Shown piece by piece: positions 49,721 to 58,849 of a stretch of 64,000 bases of DNA (positions are counted from its first letter, which is position 1; each line of letters begins with the position of its first letter). The DNA lies in NCBI RefSeq assembly GCF_036182465.1, contig NZ_CP108081.1, forward strand, positions 5,580,001 to 5,644,000, read 5' to 3'. Made by a program: the position numbers and the translations under genes. Below the pieces are notes generated by a model. The model saw nothing but the letters and a program-made list of their open reading frames with translations. It made no database searches and was not told where the DNA came from. Source of the DNA: Streptomyces sp. NBC_00258. Lineage in GTDB: Bacteria > Actinomycetota > Actinomycetes > Streptomycetales > Streptomycetaceae.

Positions 49721-52657
49721 TCAGCTCACCCGGGTGAGCTTGGGCCCGTAGCCCGGTTCGACGAGGTCCGACTGGAGCGCGACCGGCACCTCGACCGCGT
49801 TGCCGCTCGTGCCGTCACCGACGCTCAGGGAGCCGACCTCGGTTCCCGCCTTCGCCGTGTGCGGGATGGCGGCGCCGTCCTCGCTCAGCTTCAGCTTGAC
49901 GGTCTGTCCGGCCCAGCCCACCGCGGAGACGTCCTTCGTGGCCACGACCGGCGTCCGACCGCCGAGCCCGTCGTCCACGTACCCCACGACGTCACCCTTC
50001 TTCAGGATCTTCTGCGAGGTCAGCGCCTCCTGGGCGGCGATCATCGCCTCCTTGCTGACCGCGTTGACCGTGTCGATGATCGGCGGCTTGTGCTGGCCGA
50101 GGACCGCGCCGACGACGATGACGTTCTCGCCGCCGACCTCCTGGGTGGCGGCGAACAGCAGGTTGCCGCCGGCCTTGGTGGTGGAGCCGGTCTTGATGCC
50201 GATGGCGTTGTTGTACGGCACGAGGCGGTTGTAGTTGTCCCACTTCTTGCCGGACGGGTCCACCCAGGTGGGGAGCTTGGTGATGTCCACCAGCGCCTGC
50301 ATCCGCACCAGCTCGTTGCCGAGCTTCACCTGGTCCTCGGCGGTGGAGACGGTGGTCTCCTTGAGGCCCGAGGGGTCGGTGTACGTCGTGTCGGTCATCC
50401 CGAGGTCCTTGGCGGCGTCGTTCATCTTCTTGACGAACGCCTCCTCGGAACCGTTCGAGTCCCAACGGGCCAGCAGCCGGGCGATGTTGTTCGCGGAGGG
50501 GATCATGATGGCCGCGATGGCGTCCTTCTCGGTGAGGGTGTCGCCCTCCTTGACGGTGTTGAGCGTCGACTCGCCCTGCGCGTCGTAGCCGCCCTCCGTC
50601 TCCGCCTTCGCGTCGACGGGGATCTTCGCGCCGTCCTCGCCGGGCTTCAGCGGGTGCTCCTTGAGGATCACGTACGCCGTCATGGCCTTGGCGACCGAGC
50701 CGATGGCGACCGGCTTCTGCTCACCGAACGTGTCGACCGTGCCGATGCCGTTCACGTCCATCCAGCCCTGGCCCTCGTCGGGCCAGGGGAGGGTGACCTT
50801 GTTCCCCTCGAAGGCGTACGACTCGTCGGCCGTCAGCGCGAGCGTGGGGGTGGGCAGCGGGCGTACGGCCTGTACGACTGCAAACACCACGGCCAGCAGC
50901 AGCACCAGCGGCGTCCAGATCTTGACCCGCCGTACGACGGTCCGCACCGGGGTCTGCCGGGGCGGCGGCGTGTTCGTCAGCTCCGCCAGCAGGTCCAACG
51001 GGGGCTTCGGCGGCAGGGGTTGCTGCGTCGTCCGCTCCGGGCCGACCTGCGGGATGGCGGCGGTCTCGGCGGCCGGCGGAACCGCCGGCGGCACGACCGG
51101 CCTCGCCTTCGGCGGCGCGGGCTCGTCGAGCGGCTTGAGCGCTACGAATTTGCTGGTGCGCTCGGACTCCGGCTCGGTGGAGGGCTTGGCGGCCCAGGCC
51201 GGAGCGGGCTTCTCCTCGGCGGCACGGTCGGCACCCTTGTCGGGCCCGGCACCGGGCTCGGGCTTGGGCTCGGTTGCCGTGCCCTTGTCCGTCCCGGCGT
51301 CCGTCCCGGTCCTGGACTTCTCGTCGGTCTCGGCACCCGGCTTGGCGCCGCCCAGCTTGAGCATGGTGGTGGGCTGGTCCACGGCACGCGCCGGCATCTT
51401 GAAGATGGCGGTGGGCTGGTCGACGGGGGGCTCGGGGGCGTCGTCGGAGTCCGCGTCCACGTCCGCGCCCGACCCGGCGTCACCGTCACCGGCGGCCACC
51501 GCGTCGGACCGGCCCGCGTCGGACTCGGATTCGCCCTTCACATCGACGTCGGCATTGCCCTCGCCGGGGTCTTCACCTGCGGCTTCGTCCGCATCGGCGA
51601 CGGCGTCGGCCTTCGCGGCGTCAGCCTTGGCCTCAGCGGGCACTTCGTCAGCGGGTTCGCCCGCATCGGGCACGGCGTCGACCTTCGCGGCGTCGGCCTT
51701 GACCTCAGCGGGGGCTTCGTCAGCCGGTTCGTCCGCATCGGAGGCGGCACCGGGCTCGGACACGGCGTCGGCCTTCGCGTCGGCGTCACCGTCGCCGGAA
51801 CCTTCACCCTCGGACTTGTCGGACGCGACGGACGCGACGGCCTCGGGCGCAGCGCCCGCCTTCGCGTCGGCACCGGCCTCCGGCTCGTCCTCCGGCTGAT
51901 CCTTCGCCTCGTCGGTCGTCTCGCTCCGCGACTCGCCCTCGGGCTCCCGCTCGGCGTCGGCGTCGACGCCACCAGCGGGCTCCGCGTCGTCGTCGCCGTC
52001 GGTCTCGGCGGCGGAGTCGGTGTCTGCGGGGGCGTCGTCCTCGGCCGGGGCCTCCGCGTCAGCGGCGCCCTCCGGCTCGGCGTCCTCGGTCTCGGGCTCC
52101 GGCTCGGCCCCAGCCGCACCGCCCTCCGCACCGGACTCACCCTCGCCGTCCGAGTCATCGGCGCCAGAGGCGCCCTCAGCGGCGTCCGGACCCTCCGCGT
52201 CGCCCCCGGCCGAACCGGCCGAACCCGATGTGTCCGATTCCGGACCGTCGGACCCCTCGGCGGCACCGGAACCTTCCGTGCCATCGGAGTCGCCGGCGCC
52301 AGAGGCGCCCTCAGGGGCCTCCTCGTCCGCTGTCGCGACCCACGCGGCCACCACGTCCCGCAGACGCGCGTCACCGCCCTCGGTGCCCTTGGCGGGGCCC
52401 TTCCCGGCGGACTCGCGGTCCGCAGAACCGTCACTCCCCTGGGAACTCGCGGAGACGGATCCCTCCGACCCCGCGGAGCGCTTCGTCGAGAACACCGCCG
52501 TGGCCGTGTCCACCCGGGATGCCGCCGTCACGGCCTCCCTGGCGACCGCCAGCCGCGGATCCGGAACCGGAGCCTTGCTCCCCGACGTCGGTTCTGCCGA
52601 CGACTCGTGCTGCTTCGACCTGTCGGGGGACTCGCCCGCCACCGGTGCCTCCTCCAT
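49721..52657 (-). CDS. D-alanyl-D-alanine carboxypeptidase with long acidic N-terminal region
   Basis: About 978 residues from ATG 52657. Residues 1 to about 570 are low-complexity, Glu/Asp/Ala/Ser/Pro-rich and presumably cytoplasmic and disordered. One transmembrane helix (IWTPLVLLLAVVFAVVQAV, about residue 580) follows. The penicillin-binding domain has all three motifs: S-x-x-K in AIGSVAKAMTAYV (about residue 656), S-x-N in MIPSANNIARLL (about 719) and K-T-G in AIGIKTGSTTKAGGN (about 821). It removes terminal D-Ala from peptidoglycan stem peptides outside the membrane. Thr residues in QPTTMLKL and QPTAIFKM resemble FHA-binding phosphosites. Confidence 0.9.
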   Translation of the reverse strand: MEEAPVAGESPDRSKQHESSAEPTSGSKAPVPDPRLAVAREAVTAASRVDTATAVFSTKRSAGSEGSVSASSQGSDGSADRESAGKGPAKGTEGGDARLRDVVAAWVATADEEAPEGASGAGDSDGTEGSGAAEGSDGPESDTSGSAGSAGGDAEGPDAAEGASGADDSDGEGESGAEGGAAGAEPEPETEDAEPEGAADAEAPAEDDAPADTDSAAETDGDDDAEPAGGVDADAEREPEGESRSETTDEAKDQPEDEPEAGADAKAGAAPEAVASVASDKSEGEGSGDGDADAKADAVSEPGAASDADEPADEAPAEVKADAAKVDAVPDAGEPADEVPAEAKADAAKADAVADADEAAGEDPGEGNADVDVKGESESDAGRSDAVAAGDGDAGSGADVDADSDDAPEPPVDQPTAIFKMPARAVDQPTTMLKLGGAKPGAETDEKSRTGTDAGTDKGTATEPKPEPGAGPDKGADRAAEEKPAPAWAAKPSTEPESERTSKFVALKPLDEPAPPKARPVVPPAVPPAAETAAIPQVGPERTTQQPLPPKPPLDLLAELTNTPPPRQTPVRTVVRRVKIWTPLVLLLAVVFAVVQAVRPLPTPTLALTADESYAFEGNKVTLPWPDEGQGWMDVNGIGTVDTFGEQKPVAIGSVAKAMTAYVILKEHPLKPGEDGAKIPVDAKAETEGGYDAQGESTLNTVKEGDTLTEKDAIAAIMIPSANNIARLLARWDSNGSEEAFVKKMNDAAKDLGMTDTTYTDPSGLKETTVSTAEDQVKLGNELVRMQALVDITKLPTWVDPSGKKWDNYNRLVPYNNAIGIKTGSTTKAGGNLLFAATQEVGGENVIVVGAVLGQHKPPIIDTVNAVSKEAMIAAQEALTSQKILKKGDVVGYVDDGLGGRTPVVATKDVSAVGWAGQTVKLKLSEDGAAIPHTAKAGTEVGSLSVGDGTSGNAVEVPVALQSDLVEPGYGPKLTRVS

Positions 52658-52883
52658 GTGCCACAACTCCGTGCGGCCAACCGAACCATGAACCCGCCAA
52701 GCAGTGCACACACGCCCGGACATCCCGTGTCCGAACCATGTACCAGTGTCCTGTGTGCGGGCTTAACCCCCGTGGTAGACGAGAACGACATACCTATCGG
52801 TTCCACTACATTCCGGTCACGCACTCTCGACAGACCAATGTGAGAGGGGTCACCCTGTCATTCATCCACGCGGGGAGGCATGG

Positions 52884-53639
52884 ATGGGCAGGAGCCGCAG
52901 AACACTTCCGGAGGAGCTTCTGCTGCTGGCGCTGGACCCGACCACGGGTACCACCGCACAGCCGCAGTCGCTCGACCTAGGTCTGGCCGGAGCGCAGCTA
53001 GTGGAGCTGGCGCTGGCCGGACGGATAGCCCCAGACGGGGATCGTATCGCCGTGGTGGCACCACGGCCGACCGGAGATCCGACCTTGGACTGTGCGCTGG
53101 AACTACTCCGCAGGCGGGGTGCTCCAGTACGCGCTGTGAACTGGATCGGCGGACCCCGACTGGGGCTGCGCCAGACCTATCTCTCGCATCTGGAGCGGTG
53201 CGGCATGGTGCATGCCGTGGCGGGACAGATGTGCGGGGTGCTTCCGACGACTCGCTATCAGGCGACGGACACGGAGATCAGCCGGGAGATCAGGGCCCGG
53301 CTGGACAGCGCGATCCGCACCGGCGTACCGCCGGATCCGCGGACCGCCGCGCTGGCCGCGCTGGCGCACGCCGTCGGCCTGGGCAAGCACCTCTACCCGG
53401 GGAACGAAGGGCGTTCGTCGCGCTCCCGCCTCCGGGACCTGATCAGGCACGACCCCATGGGCGGCCTCGTGGCGCACGCCGTGATGGACGTCCAGAACGG
53501 TGTGGCCGCTCAGCCACGCCGCAGCCCGGCACCGGCCGGCCGTCAGGCCGCCCCCGGAGCCAGGCCCGCACCGGAGCCCGCCAGGGGCGTCCCGATGCAA
53601 CCGCGCCGCGGTTCGATGGCGCGTGCCGTGGCTCACTGA
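52884..53639 (+). CDS. GPP34 (Golgi phosphoprotein 3-like) family protein
   Basis: 251 residues. RRTLPEELLLLALDPTTG, then LGLAGAQLVELALAGRIAPD, is the GPP34 start motif, followed by helical repeats (LRQTYLSHLERCGMVHAVAG, PDPRTAALAALAHAVGLGKH). GOLPH3-like proteins bind phosphoinositide membranes in eukaryotes. Streptomyces hold many paralogues with unknown roles, seemingly in development or envelope biology. A basic, Pro-rich C-terminal tail is present. It diverges from the carboxypeptidase gene. Confidence 0.9.
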   Translation: MGRSRRTLPEELLLLALDPTTGTTAQPQSLDLGLAGAQLVELALAGRIAPDGDRIAVVAPRPTGDPTLDCALELLRRRGAPVRAVNWIGGPRLGLRQTYLSHLERCGMVHAVAGQMCGVLPTTRYQATDTEISREIRARLDSAIRTGVPPDPRTAALAALAHAVGLGKHLYPGNEGRSSRSRLRDLIRHDPMGGLVAHAVMDVQNGVAAQPRRSPAPAGRQAAPGARPAPEPARGVPMQPRRGSMARAVAH

Positions 53640-54117
53640 GCCGCAGTCCCACGGCACCCGCCGGCACGACCGCAGCACAGCAGTACCCGTAGGACAAGCA
53701 GGACCAGCAGGACCCGACAACCGCAGCACCCACCGTGCAGCACGCGGCACACACCGCGCGTCACGCACGTCAGCGCCGCACCGACGTCCCCAAGACCCGG
53801 TCCGGGAGCCGCTGGGCCGCGCGGGGCGGTGGGCCGTACGTCCGGACGACGACACGGCCCGCCGCCCCGCGCGTCGGCATGTCATCTCATGTGCCGCCAA
53901 GTCGCATGTATCGCAACGTCACGTATCTCCACGTACAACCGCGCGTCTCATCACACTTCTCACCACTCTTCCACGCCAGGTGGCGCGAGGTGGCGACAAG
54001 TGGCGGGTACGCACGGCATATCCGCTGTTTCCCAGCGGTAGCAAGCGCCTTGGTGGCAATCTGCTCAACAGCAGATACGCAAAGTACAGACAGTACGCAG
54101 CCGGAGGTGCACGTCCC
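53640..54117. other. Long upstream region of the Scr1-type regulator
   Basis: 478 bp without a convincing gene. Three 10-bp direct repeats (AGGTGGCGCG, AGGTGGCGAC, AAGTGGCGGG) run in tandem at 53978-54007, about 110 bp before the regulator start. They could be a binding site for a helix-turn-helix protein. Confidence 0.45.
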
Positions 54118-54987
54118 GTGGCGTCCAATGTCAATCCCACCGTCAGGCGACGCCGGTTGGGCCAGGAGCTGCGCCGGCTCCGCGAGCTCAAGGGCATGAC
54201 GGCAGAAGAAGTGGCCGAGCGGCTGCTCGTCTCGCAGTCGAAGATCAGCCGCCTGGAGAACGGGCGGCGCAGCATCAGCCAGCGCGACGTCCGCGATCTG
54301 TGCGGCGTGTACGAGGTCGAGGACGTCCGCATCGTCGATTCGCTGATGCAGATGGCCAAGGACTCGCGCCAGCAGGGCTGGTGGCACTCCTTCGGCGACA
54401 TCCCGTACAGCGTCTACATCGGTCTGGAGACGGACGCGGCGAGCCTGCGCGTGTACGACCCGCTGGTCGTCCCGGGCCTGCTGCAGACCCGTCCGTACGC
54501 CGAGTCCCTGATCCAGGGCGCGCTCCCGGAGGCGGCACCCGGCGACATCGAGAAGCGCGTGCAGGTACGGCTGCGGCGACAGGAACGTATCTCCGACCTG
54601 GAGAACCCGCTGCGGCTGTGGGCCGTGCTCGACGAGGCCGCGCTGCGCCGGACCGTCGGCAACAAACAGGTGATGATCGAGCAGTTGGAGCATCTCGTCG
54701 AGATGTCCCACGTGCCGCACGTGACGGTCCAGGTCATTCCGTTCACCATGGGCGCCCATCCCGGGGTCAGCGGGCAGTACGCGATCCTGGAGTTCCCGGA
54801 CGCGGCCGACTCCAGCGTGGTCTACATCGAGGGCGTCACCAGCGACCTGTACCTGGAGAAGGCGAACGACGTCCAGAAGTACAGCGTCATGTACGAGCAT
54901 CTGCGGGCGCAGGCCCTGAACGCGGACCAGTCCCGGGAGTTCATCGCGGACGTCGCCAAGGACTACGCCACCGTGGCGATGTCCTGA
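54118..54987 (+). CDS. XRE/Scr1-family regulator (DUF5753)
   Basis: 289 residues from GTG 54118 with GGAGGT 9 bp upstream. Helix-turn-helix at residues about 15-70 (LGQELRRLRELKGMTAEEVA, RLLVSQSKISRLENGRRSIS). The DUF5753 domain follows (SLRVYDPLVVPGLLQTRPYA, HVPHVTVQVIPFTMGAHPGV, VVYIEGVTSDLYLEKANDVQ). In Streptomyces these pair with a small DUF397 gene and have been described as toxin-antitoxin-like regulators of antibiotic production (Scr1/Scr2). The partner lies downstream at 55285. Direct repeats upstream suggest autoregulation. Confidence 0.9.
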   Translation: MASNVNPTVRRRRLGQELRRLRELKGMTAEEVAERLLVSQSKISRLENGRRSISQRDVRDLCGVYEVEDVRIVDSLMQMAKDSRQQGWWHSFGDIPYSVYIGLETDAASLRVYDPLVVPGLLQTRPYAESLIQGALPEAAPGDIEKRVQVRLRRQERISDLENPLRLWAVLDEAALRRTVGNKQVMIEQLEHLVEMSHVPHVTVQVIPFTMGAHPGVSGQYAILEFPDAADSSVVYIEGVTSDLYLEKANDVQKYSVMYEHLRAQALNADQSREFIADVAKDYATVAMS

Positions 54988-55284
54988 GGCAGGGCGCCAC
55001 CGGTGGGACGAGGCGTCACCGGGCGGCGCGCGAGGCGGTGTTGGGCCGAATTTCCACCGCTCTCGGCGAGAGGGCGCCGGACAATACACCCTCGCGGTAT
55101 CTCGACGGAAGACTCCACTGGTATATGCCACCCGGTCGAGTGAATAGTCGCTTCGTACGCCGATGTTGGCGAGTAGCGTCGATCACGCCAAGGAGCAACA
55201 ACCTTGGCGCAATCCGAACCGTGGGTTCCGGAACGAACCCGCAGTGCGGTGACAGCAACTCAGCAACTGGCTACCGGAGCGAAC

Positions 55285-55485
55285 ATGGCAATCAAGCAGG
55301 GCGCCACGGATACGTGGACGAAGTCCTCGTACTCCCAAGGCAACGGCGCGTGCGTCGAAGTCAAGTCCCCCGTCCTGACGGCGCTGGCCGTCCGCGACTC
55401 CAAGGTCCACGAGGGCCCGACGCTGGCCTTCGCGGCCGGCTCGTGGAACGCCTTCGTGGCAGAGGTGAGCCGGGGCACCGTCTGA
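55285..55485 (+). CDS. DUF397 protein, partner of the Scr1-type regulator
   Basis: 66 residues from ATG 55285 with GGAG upstream. WTKSSYSQGNGACVEVKSPV, then VRDSKVHEGPTLAF and WNAFVAEV, is the DUF397 signature. These proteins bind the neighbouring XRE/DUF5753 regulator and modulate it. The 297-bp gap between the two genes is longer than usual and shows no further gene, so it may have its own promoter. A terminator follows. Confidence 0.9.
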   Translation: MAIKQGATDTWTKSSYSQGNGACVEVKSPVLTALAVRDSKVHEGPTLAFAAGSWNAFVAEVSRGTV

Positions 55486-55598
55486 CCCCAGCACCGGATG
55501 CCTCGCGCAGCACGAGCACCAACGCGGCAAGAGCACCGACAACGAGATCAACAACTGCTCCGAACAACTGCATCAACAACTTCACAAGCACCACGAAA

Positions 55599-55648
55599 GA
55601 GCCCTCTCGTCCGGCCCGCCGTCCTGGCCGAGGGGGCTCGGCCTTTTT
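55599..55648 (+). terminator. Intrinsic terminator after the DUF397 gene
   Basis: GAGCCCTCTCG (55599-55609) and CGAGGGGGCTC (55629-55639) form a stem with one wobble or mismatch, followed by GGCCTTTTT. Lies 114 bp after the DUF397 stop. Confidence 0.7.
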
Positions 55649-55812
55649 CCGGATTTCACATCCTTCAAGACCTCCAAATGTGATCAGGTCCCCAACTGTT
55701 CGCAAACCGCTCCGACCTTCAACCGACCGTTCCCGTTCGATTACAGTGCTGGACTGTCGGCCGTACCGACGGAATCGGCACGGGATCGGATCGGGATCTG
55801 TAGGAGGCCTCG

Positions 55813-56967
55813 GTGGGTGCGACAGCCGGTGCCGTCTGGGGCCGAGCCGAACAGCAGGACTTCCGCAGCCGGGTGCGTGGCACACTCCTCGGCGCGGCCG
55901 TCGGGGACACGCTGGGCTCGCCCGTCGCCGATCTCTCTATGGAGGGGATCCGCGAGGCGCACGGGGCTCAGGGGCTCTCCGATCTGGCCTTCGGGCACGG
56001 CAGACGGGGGGCCGTCTCCCATCTCACCCAGCTGACGCTGTTCTCGATGGACGGGTTGATACGGGCCCAGGTGCGCCGGGACACGGGCGCCTGGCATCCA
56101 CCGACGGACCTGCACCGGGCATATCTGCGGTGGGCCGCCACACAGCGCGACTGGGGTCCCGACGAGCGGCGCAAGGAAGACGGCTGGCTGGCCCGCGAGG
56201 AGTGGCTGTACGCCCGGCGTGAGCCCGCGCGCGCCTGTCTGGTGGGGCTCGGCGACGAGATGATGGGGACGCTGGACGCCCCCAAGAACCCCGAGGAGCG
56301 GGGTCCCGAGGCGGCGGTCCGCTCCGCGCCCTTCGGGCTGCTCGTCGGGTGGGAGCCGCAGCTGGTGATGCAGCTCGCGGTGGAGTGCGCGGCACAGACC
56401 CACGGGCATCCGACGGCCTACCTGTCGGCGGGGGCGTACGCCGTCGTCGTGCACGGTCTGGCGCGCGGTGAGAGCCTCGACGCGGCCGTCCAGCGGGCCC
56501 GGCAGCTGCTGGCCGCGCGCCCCGGGCACCAGCCCGTCTCCGACGCGCTGCAGCAGGCGCTGGGGGCCGTACGGCAGGGCATGCCCACTCCGGCCCGTGT
56601 CGAGGACCTGGCCGGGGACGGTTCGGCTGCGGGGCTGCTCTCGGTCGCCGTCTACTGCGCCCTGGTGGGCGAGGACACCCGCCACGGTCTCTGCCTCTCG
56701 GTGAACCACGGCGGCGCCTCGGCGGCCGCCGGCGCGCTCACGGGCGCCCTGCTCGGTTCGCTCCACGGCGAGACGGCCCTCCCGCCGGCCTGGCTGGCCG
56801 AGCTGGAGGGCCGCCCCACCATGCTCGTCCTCGCGGACGACTTCGCGATGGAGATGACCCAGGGCCCGGCCCTGCACGGCCCGGCGGGCTCCTCGCCGGG
56901 CTGGCTGGCCCGCTACCCGCGCGGCTACGCGGCCCTGGCGGGCGCCACCCCGGTCCCGGCGGGCTGA
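55813..56967 (+). CDS. ADP-ribosylglycohydrolase-family protein lacking the usual acidic motif
   Basis: 384 residues from GTG 55813 with AGGAGG upstream. The first family motif is intact (RGTLLGAAVGDTLGSPVADL). The C-terminal motif, which normally supplies metal-binding acids as a G-D-S-D-S/T run, reads VNHGGASAAAGALTGALLGS, so Asp residues are replaced by Ala and Gly. Family members remove ADP-ribose from proteins or nucleotides with two metal ions. This copy may have lost or changed activity. Flanking sequence (HGETALPPAWLAELEGRPTM) is otherwise typical. Confidence 0.85.
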   Translation: MGATAGAVWGRAEQQDFRSRVRGTLLGAAVGDTLGSPVADLSMEGIREAHGAQGLSDLAFGHGRRGAVSHLTQLTLFSMDGLIRAQVRRDTGAWHPPTDLHRAYLRWAATQRDWGPDERRKEDGWLAREEWLYARREPARACLVGLGDEMMGTLDAPKNPEERGPEAAVRSAPFGLLVGWEPQLVMQLAVECAAQTHGHPTAYLSAGAYAVVVHGLARGESLDAAVQRARQLLAARPGHQPVSDALQQALGAVRQGMPTPARVEDLAGDGSAAGLLSVAVYCALVGEDTRHGLCLSVNHGGASAAAGALTGALLGSLHGETALPPAWLAELEGRPTMLVLADDFAMEMTQGPALHGPAGSSPGWLARYPRGYAALAGATPVPAG

Positions 56968-57047
56968 CCACCGGGGATCCTGCTTCTCTGCCACCCGACG
57001 CCCGCTCCGGTGCCCGTCCCGGCGGCGGGTGTCCGGTCGACGCGGAA

Positions 57048-57077
57048 GGGTGGCCGCTCGTCGAGGAGCGGCCACCC
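57048..57077. terminator. Bidirectional terminator between convergent genes
   Basis: GGGTGGCCGCTC (57048-57059) pairs perfectly with GAGCGGCCACCC (57066-57077) around 6 nt. It lies between the stops of the ADP-ribosylglycohydrolase-like gene and the symporter gene. Confidence 0.75.
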
Positions 57078-57134
57078 TCACGGTCGTACGGGCGGACAGG
57101 GTCGCATGGACGGATGGCAGTACGGGCGGGCCGG

Positions 57135-58706
57135 TCAGTCCTTGACCGGTGTGCCCATCACTCCTTCCGCCGCCCCCGCGGGAGCCGGCACCGCCGCGGC
57201 GGCCGAGCCCCGGCCGTCGTCGTCGTTGTTGATCTTCGCGATGAGGGCGTCGCGTTCCGGGGTGTCCTCCGGTTTCACGTATCCGATGAGGATGTAGAGG
57301 ACGAGCGAGACCGCGAGCGGGATCGACACCTGGTACTGCAGGGGTACGCCGCCGTCGACGTTCCAGCTGATCGGGTAGTTGACCAGCCAGAAGGTGAACA
57401 GGCCGAGCCCCCAGCTGATCAGCGCGGCCGTGGGACCGCTCTTGCGGAACCAGGGCAGCAGGCCCAGCATCAGCGGGATCGCGATCGGGCCCATGAGCCC
57501 CGCGACCCACTTGATGACGACGGTGATGATGTCGTCGAAGAAGCCGGAGTTGACCTGCGTCGCGATGGCCATCGAGAGGCCGAGGAAGAGCAGCGTGGCC
57601 CAGCGTGCGGCCAGCAGCCCCATCCGGGTGTCCCACTCGCGCACCTTGTGCGAGACGGCGGGCATGATGTCGCGCGTGACGACGGCCGCGATCGCGTTGG
57701 CGTCGGACGAGCACATCGCCATCGTGTGGGAGAAGAACCCGACGATGACCAGCCCCAACAGCCCGTGCGGCAGCAGCTGTTCGGCCATCAGCGCGTACGA
57801 GTCGGCCGGCACGTCCGTCTTGATGATCAGCGGCGCGACCCACATGGGGAAGAACAGCACGAGCGGCCAGAGCAGCCAGAGCACGGCGGACAGGGTGGCC
57901 GACCGCGTGGCGGACTTCGCGGAGTCCGTGGCCATGTAGCGCTGGGCCTGGTTCCACATGCCGCCGTTGTACTCGAAGGTCTTGATGAAGAGGTAGGCGA
58001 TCAGGAAGACCATCATGTACGGGCCGGCCAGCGGCTTGGTGTGGCCGTCGAGCGCGGGCTCGTCCCAGACGCTCCACAGCGTGCTGAAGCCGTTGAGCTC
58101 GGCCATGACGGCGACGAGCATCGCGATACCGGCGATGAACTGGATGATGAACTGGCCCAGTTCGGTGAGCGCGTCCGCCCAGAGCCCGCCGACCGTGCAG
58201 TAGACGGCCGTCACGGCGCCGGTGATCAGGATGCCCATGTTGAGCGAGACACCGGTGAAGACGGACAACAGGGTCGCGATGGCGGCCCACTTGGCGCCCA
58301 CGTCCACGATCTTCAGCAGCACGCCGGACCAGGCGAGCGCCTGCTGGGTGGGCAGGTTGTAGCGGTTCTTCAGGTACTCCAGCGGCGAGGCCACGTGCAG
58401 CCGCGAGCGCACCCGGTTGAGCCGGGGCGCGAACAGCTTCGCGCCGATCGCGATGCCGATGGCGATGGGGAAGGACCAGGTGACATAGGAAGTGACGCCG
58501 TACGTGTAGGCGATGGCGGCGTAGCCGGTGAACATCACCGCGCTGTAGCCGGACATGTGGTGGGAGATGCCGGACAGCCACCACGGCATCTTGCCGCCGG
58601 CCGTGAAGAAGTCGCTGACGTTGTCGACCCGTTTGTGGGACCAGACACCGATCGCGACCATCACACCGAAGTAGCCGATGAGCACGGCCCAGTCGAGACC
58701 GTTCAT
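57135..58706 (-). CDS. Sodium:solute symporter family transporter
   Basis: 523 residues from ATG 58706 with GGGAGGGGG upstream. About 13 helices. SSS signatures include DFFTAGGKMPWWLSGISHHM, then FTGYAAIAYTYGVTSYVTW, and GFFSHTMAMCSSDANAIAAV of the sodium-binding region. The family imports sugars, amino acids, vitamins or carboxylates with Na+. The divergent 58850-60600 genes (SDR and an unknown protein) hint at a catabolic context, but the substrate is not evident. Confidence 0.9.
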   Translation of the reverse strand: MNGLDWAVLIGYFGVMVAIGVWSHKRVDNVSDFFTAGGKMPWWLSGISHHMSGYSAVMFTGYAAIAYTYGVTSYVTWSFPIAIGIAIGAKLFAPRLNRVRSRLHVASPLEYLKNRYNLPTQQALAWSGVLLKIVDVGAKWAAIATLLSVFTGVSLNMGILITGAVTAVYCTVGGLWADALTELGQFIIQFIAGIAMLVAVMAELNGFSTLWSVWDEPALDGHTKPLAGPYMMVFLIAYLFIKTFEYNGGMWNQAQRYMATDSAKSATRSATLSAVLWLLWPLVLFFPMWVAPLIIKTDVPADSYALMAEQLLPHGLLGLVIVGFFSHTMAMCSSDANAIAAVVTRDIMPAVSHKVREWDTRMGLLAARWATLLFLGLSMAIATQVNSGFFDDIITVVIKWVAGLMGPIAIPLMLGLLPWFRKSGPTAALISWGLGLFTFWLVNYPISWNVDGGVPLQYQVSIPLAVSLVLYILIGYVKPEDTPERDALIAKINNDDDGRGSAAAAVPAPAGAAEGVMGTPVKD

Positions 58707-58849
58707 ATGCCCCCTCCCAGGGTCGTGTGACGCCCGCTCATCGTGGGTTCGATGGCATGACTCCGACAACAGCCCGTACTGCCAAGAGGAGGTAAAATAG
58801 TTCTGCTCACTGACCTCGGTTCATGTTCATGAACGAGGCCGGAATTGGG

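Noticed and set aside
49676..52843. A 1,055-codon plus-strand open frame opposite the carboxypeptidase gene
   Set aside because: It is the mirror of the GC-rich, low-complexity carboxypeptidase N-terminus. Composition is Arg/Gly/Leu/Val-rich with no domain, and the minus strand has the complete enzyme motifs.
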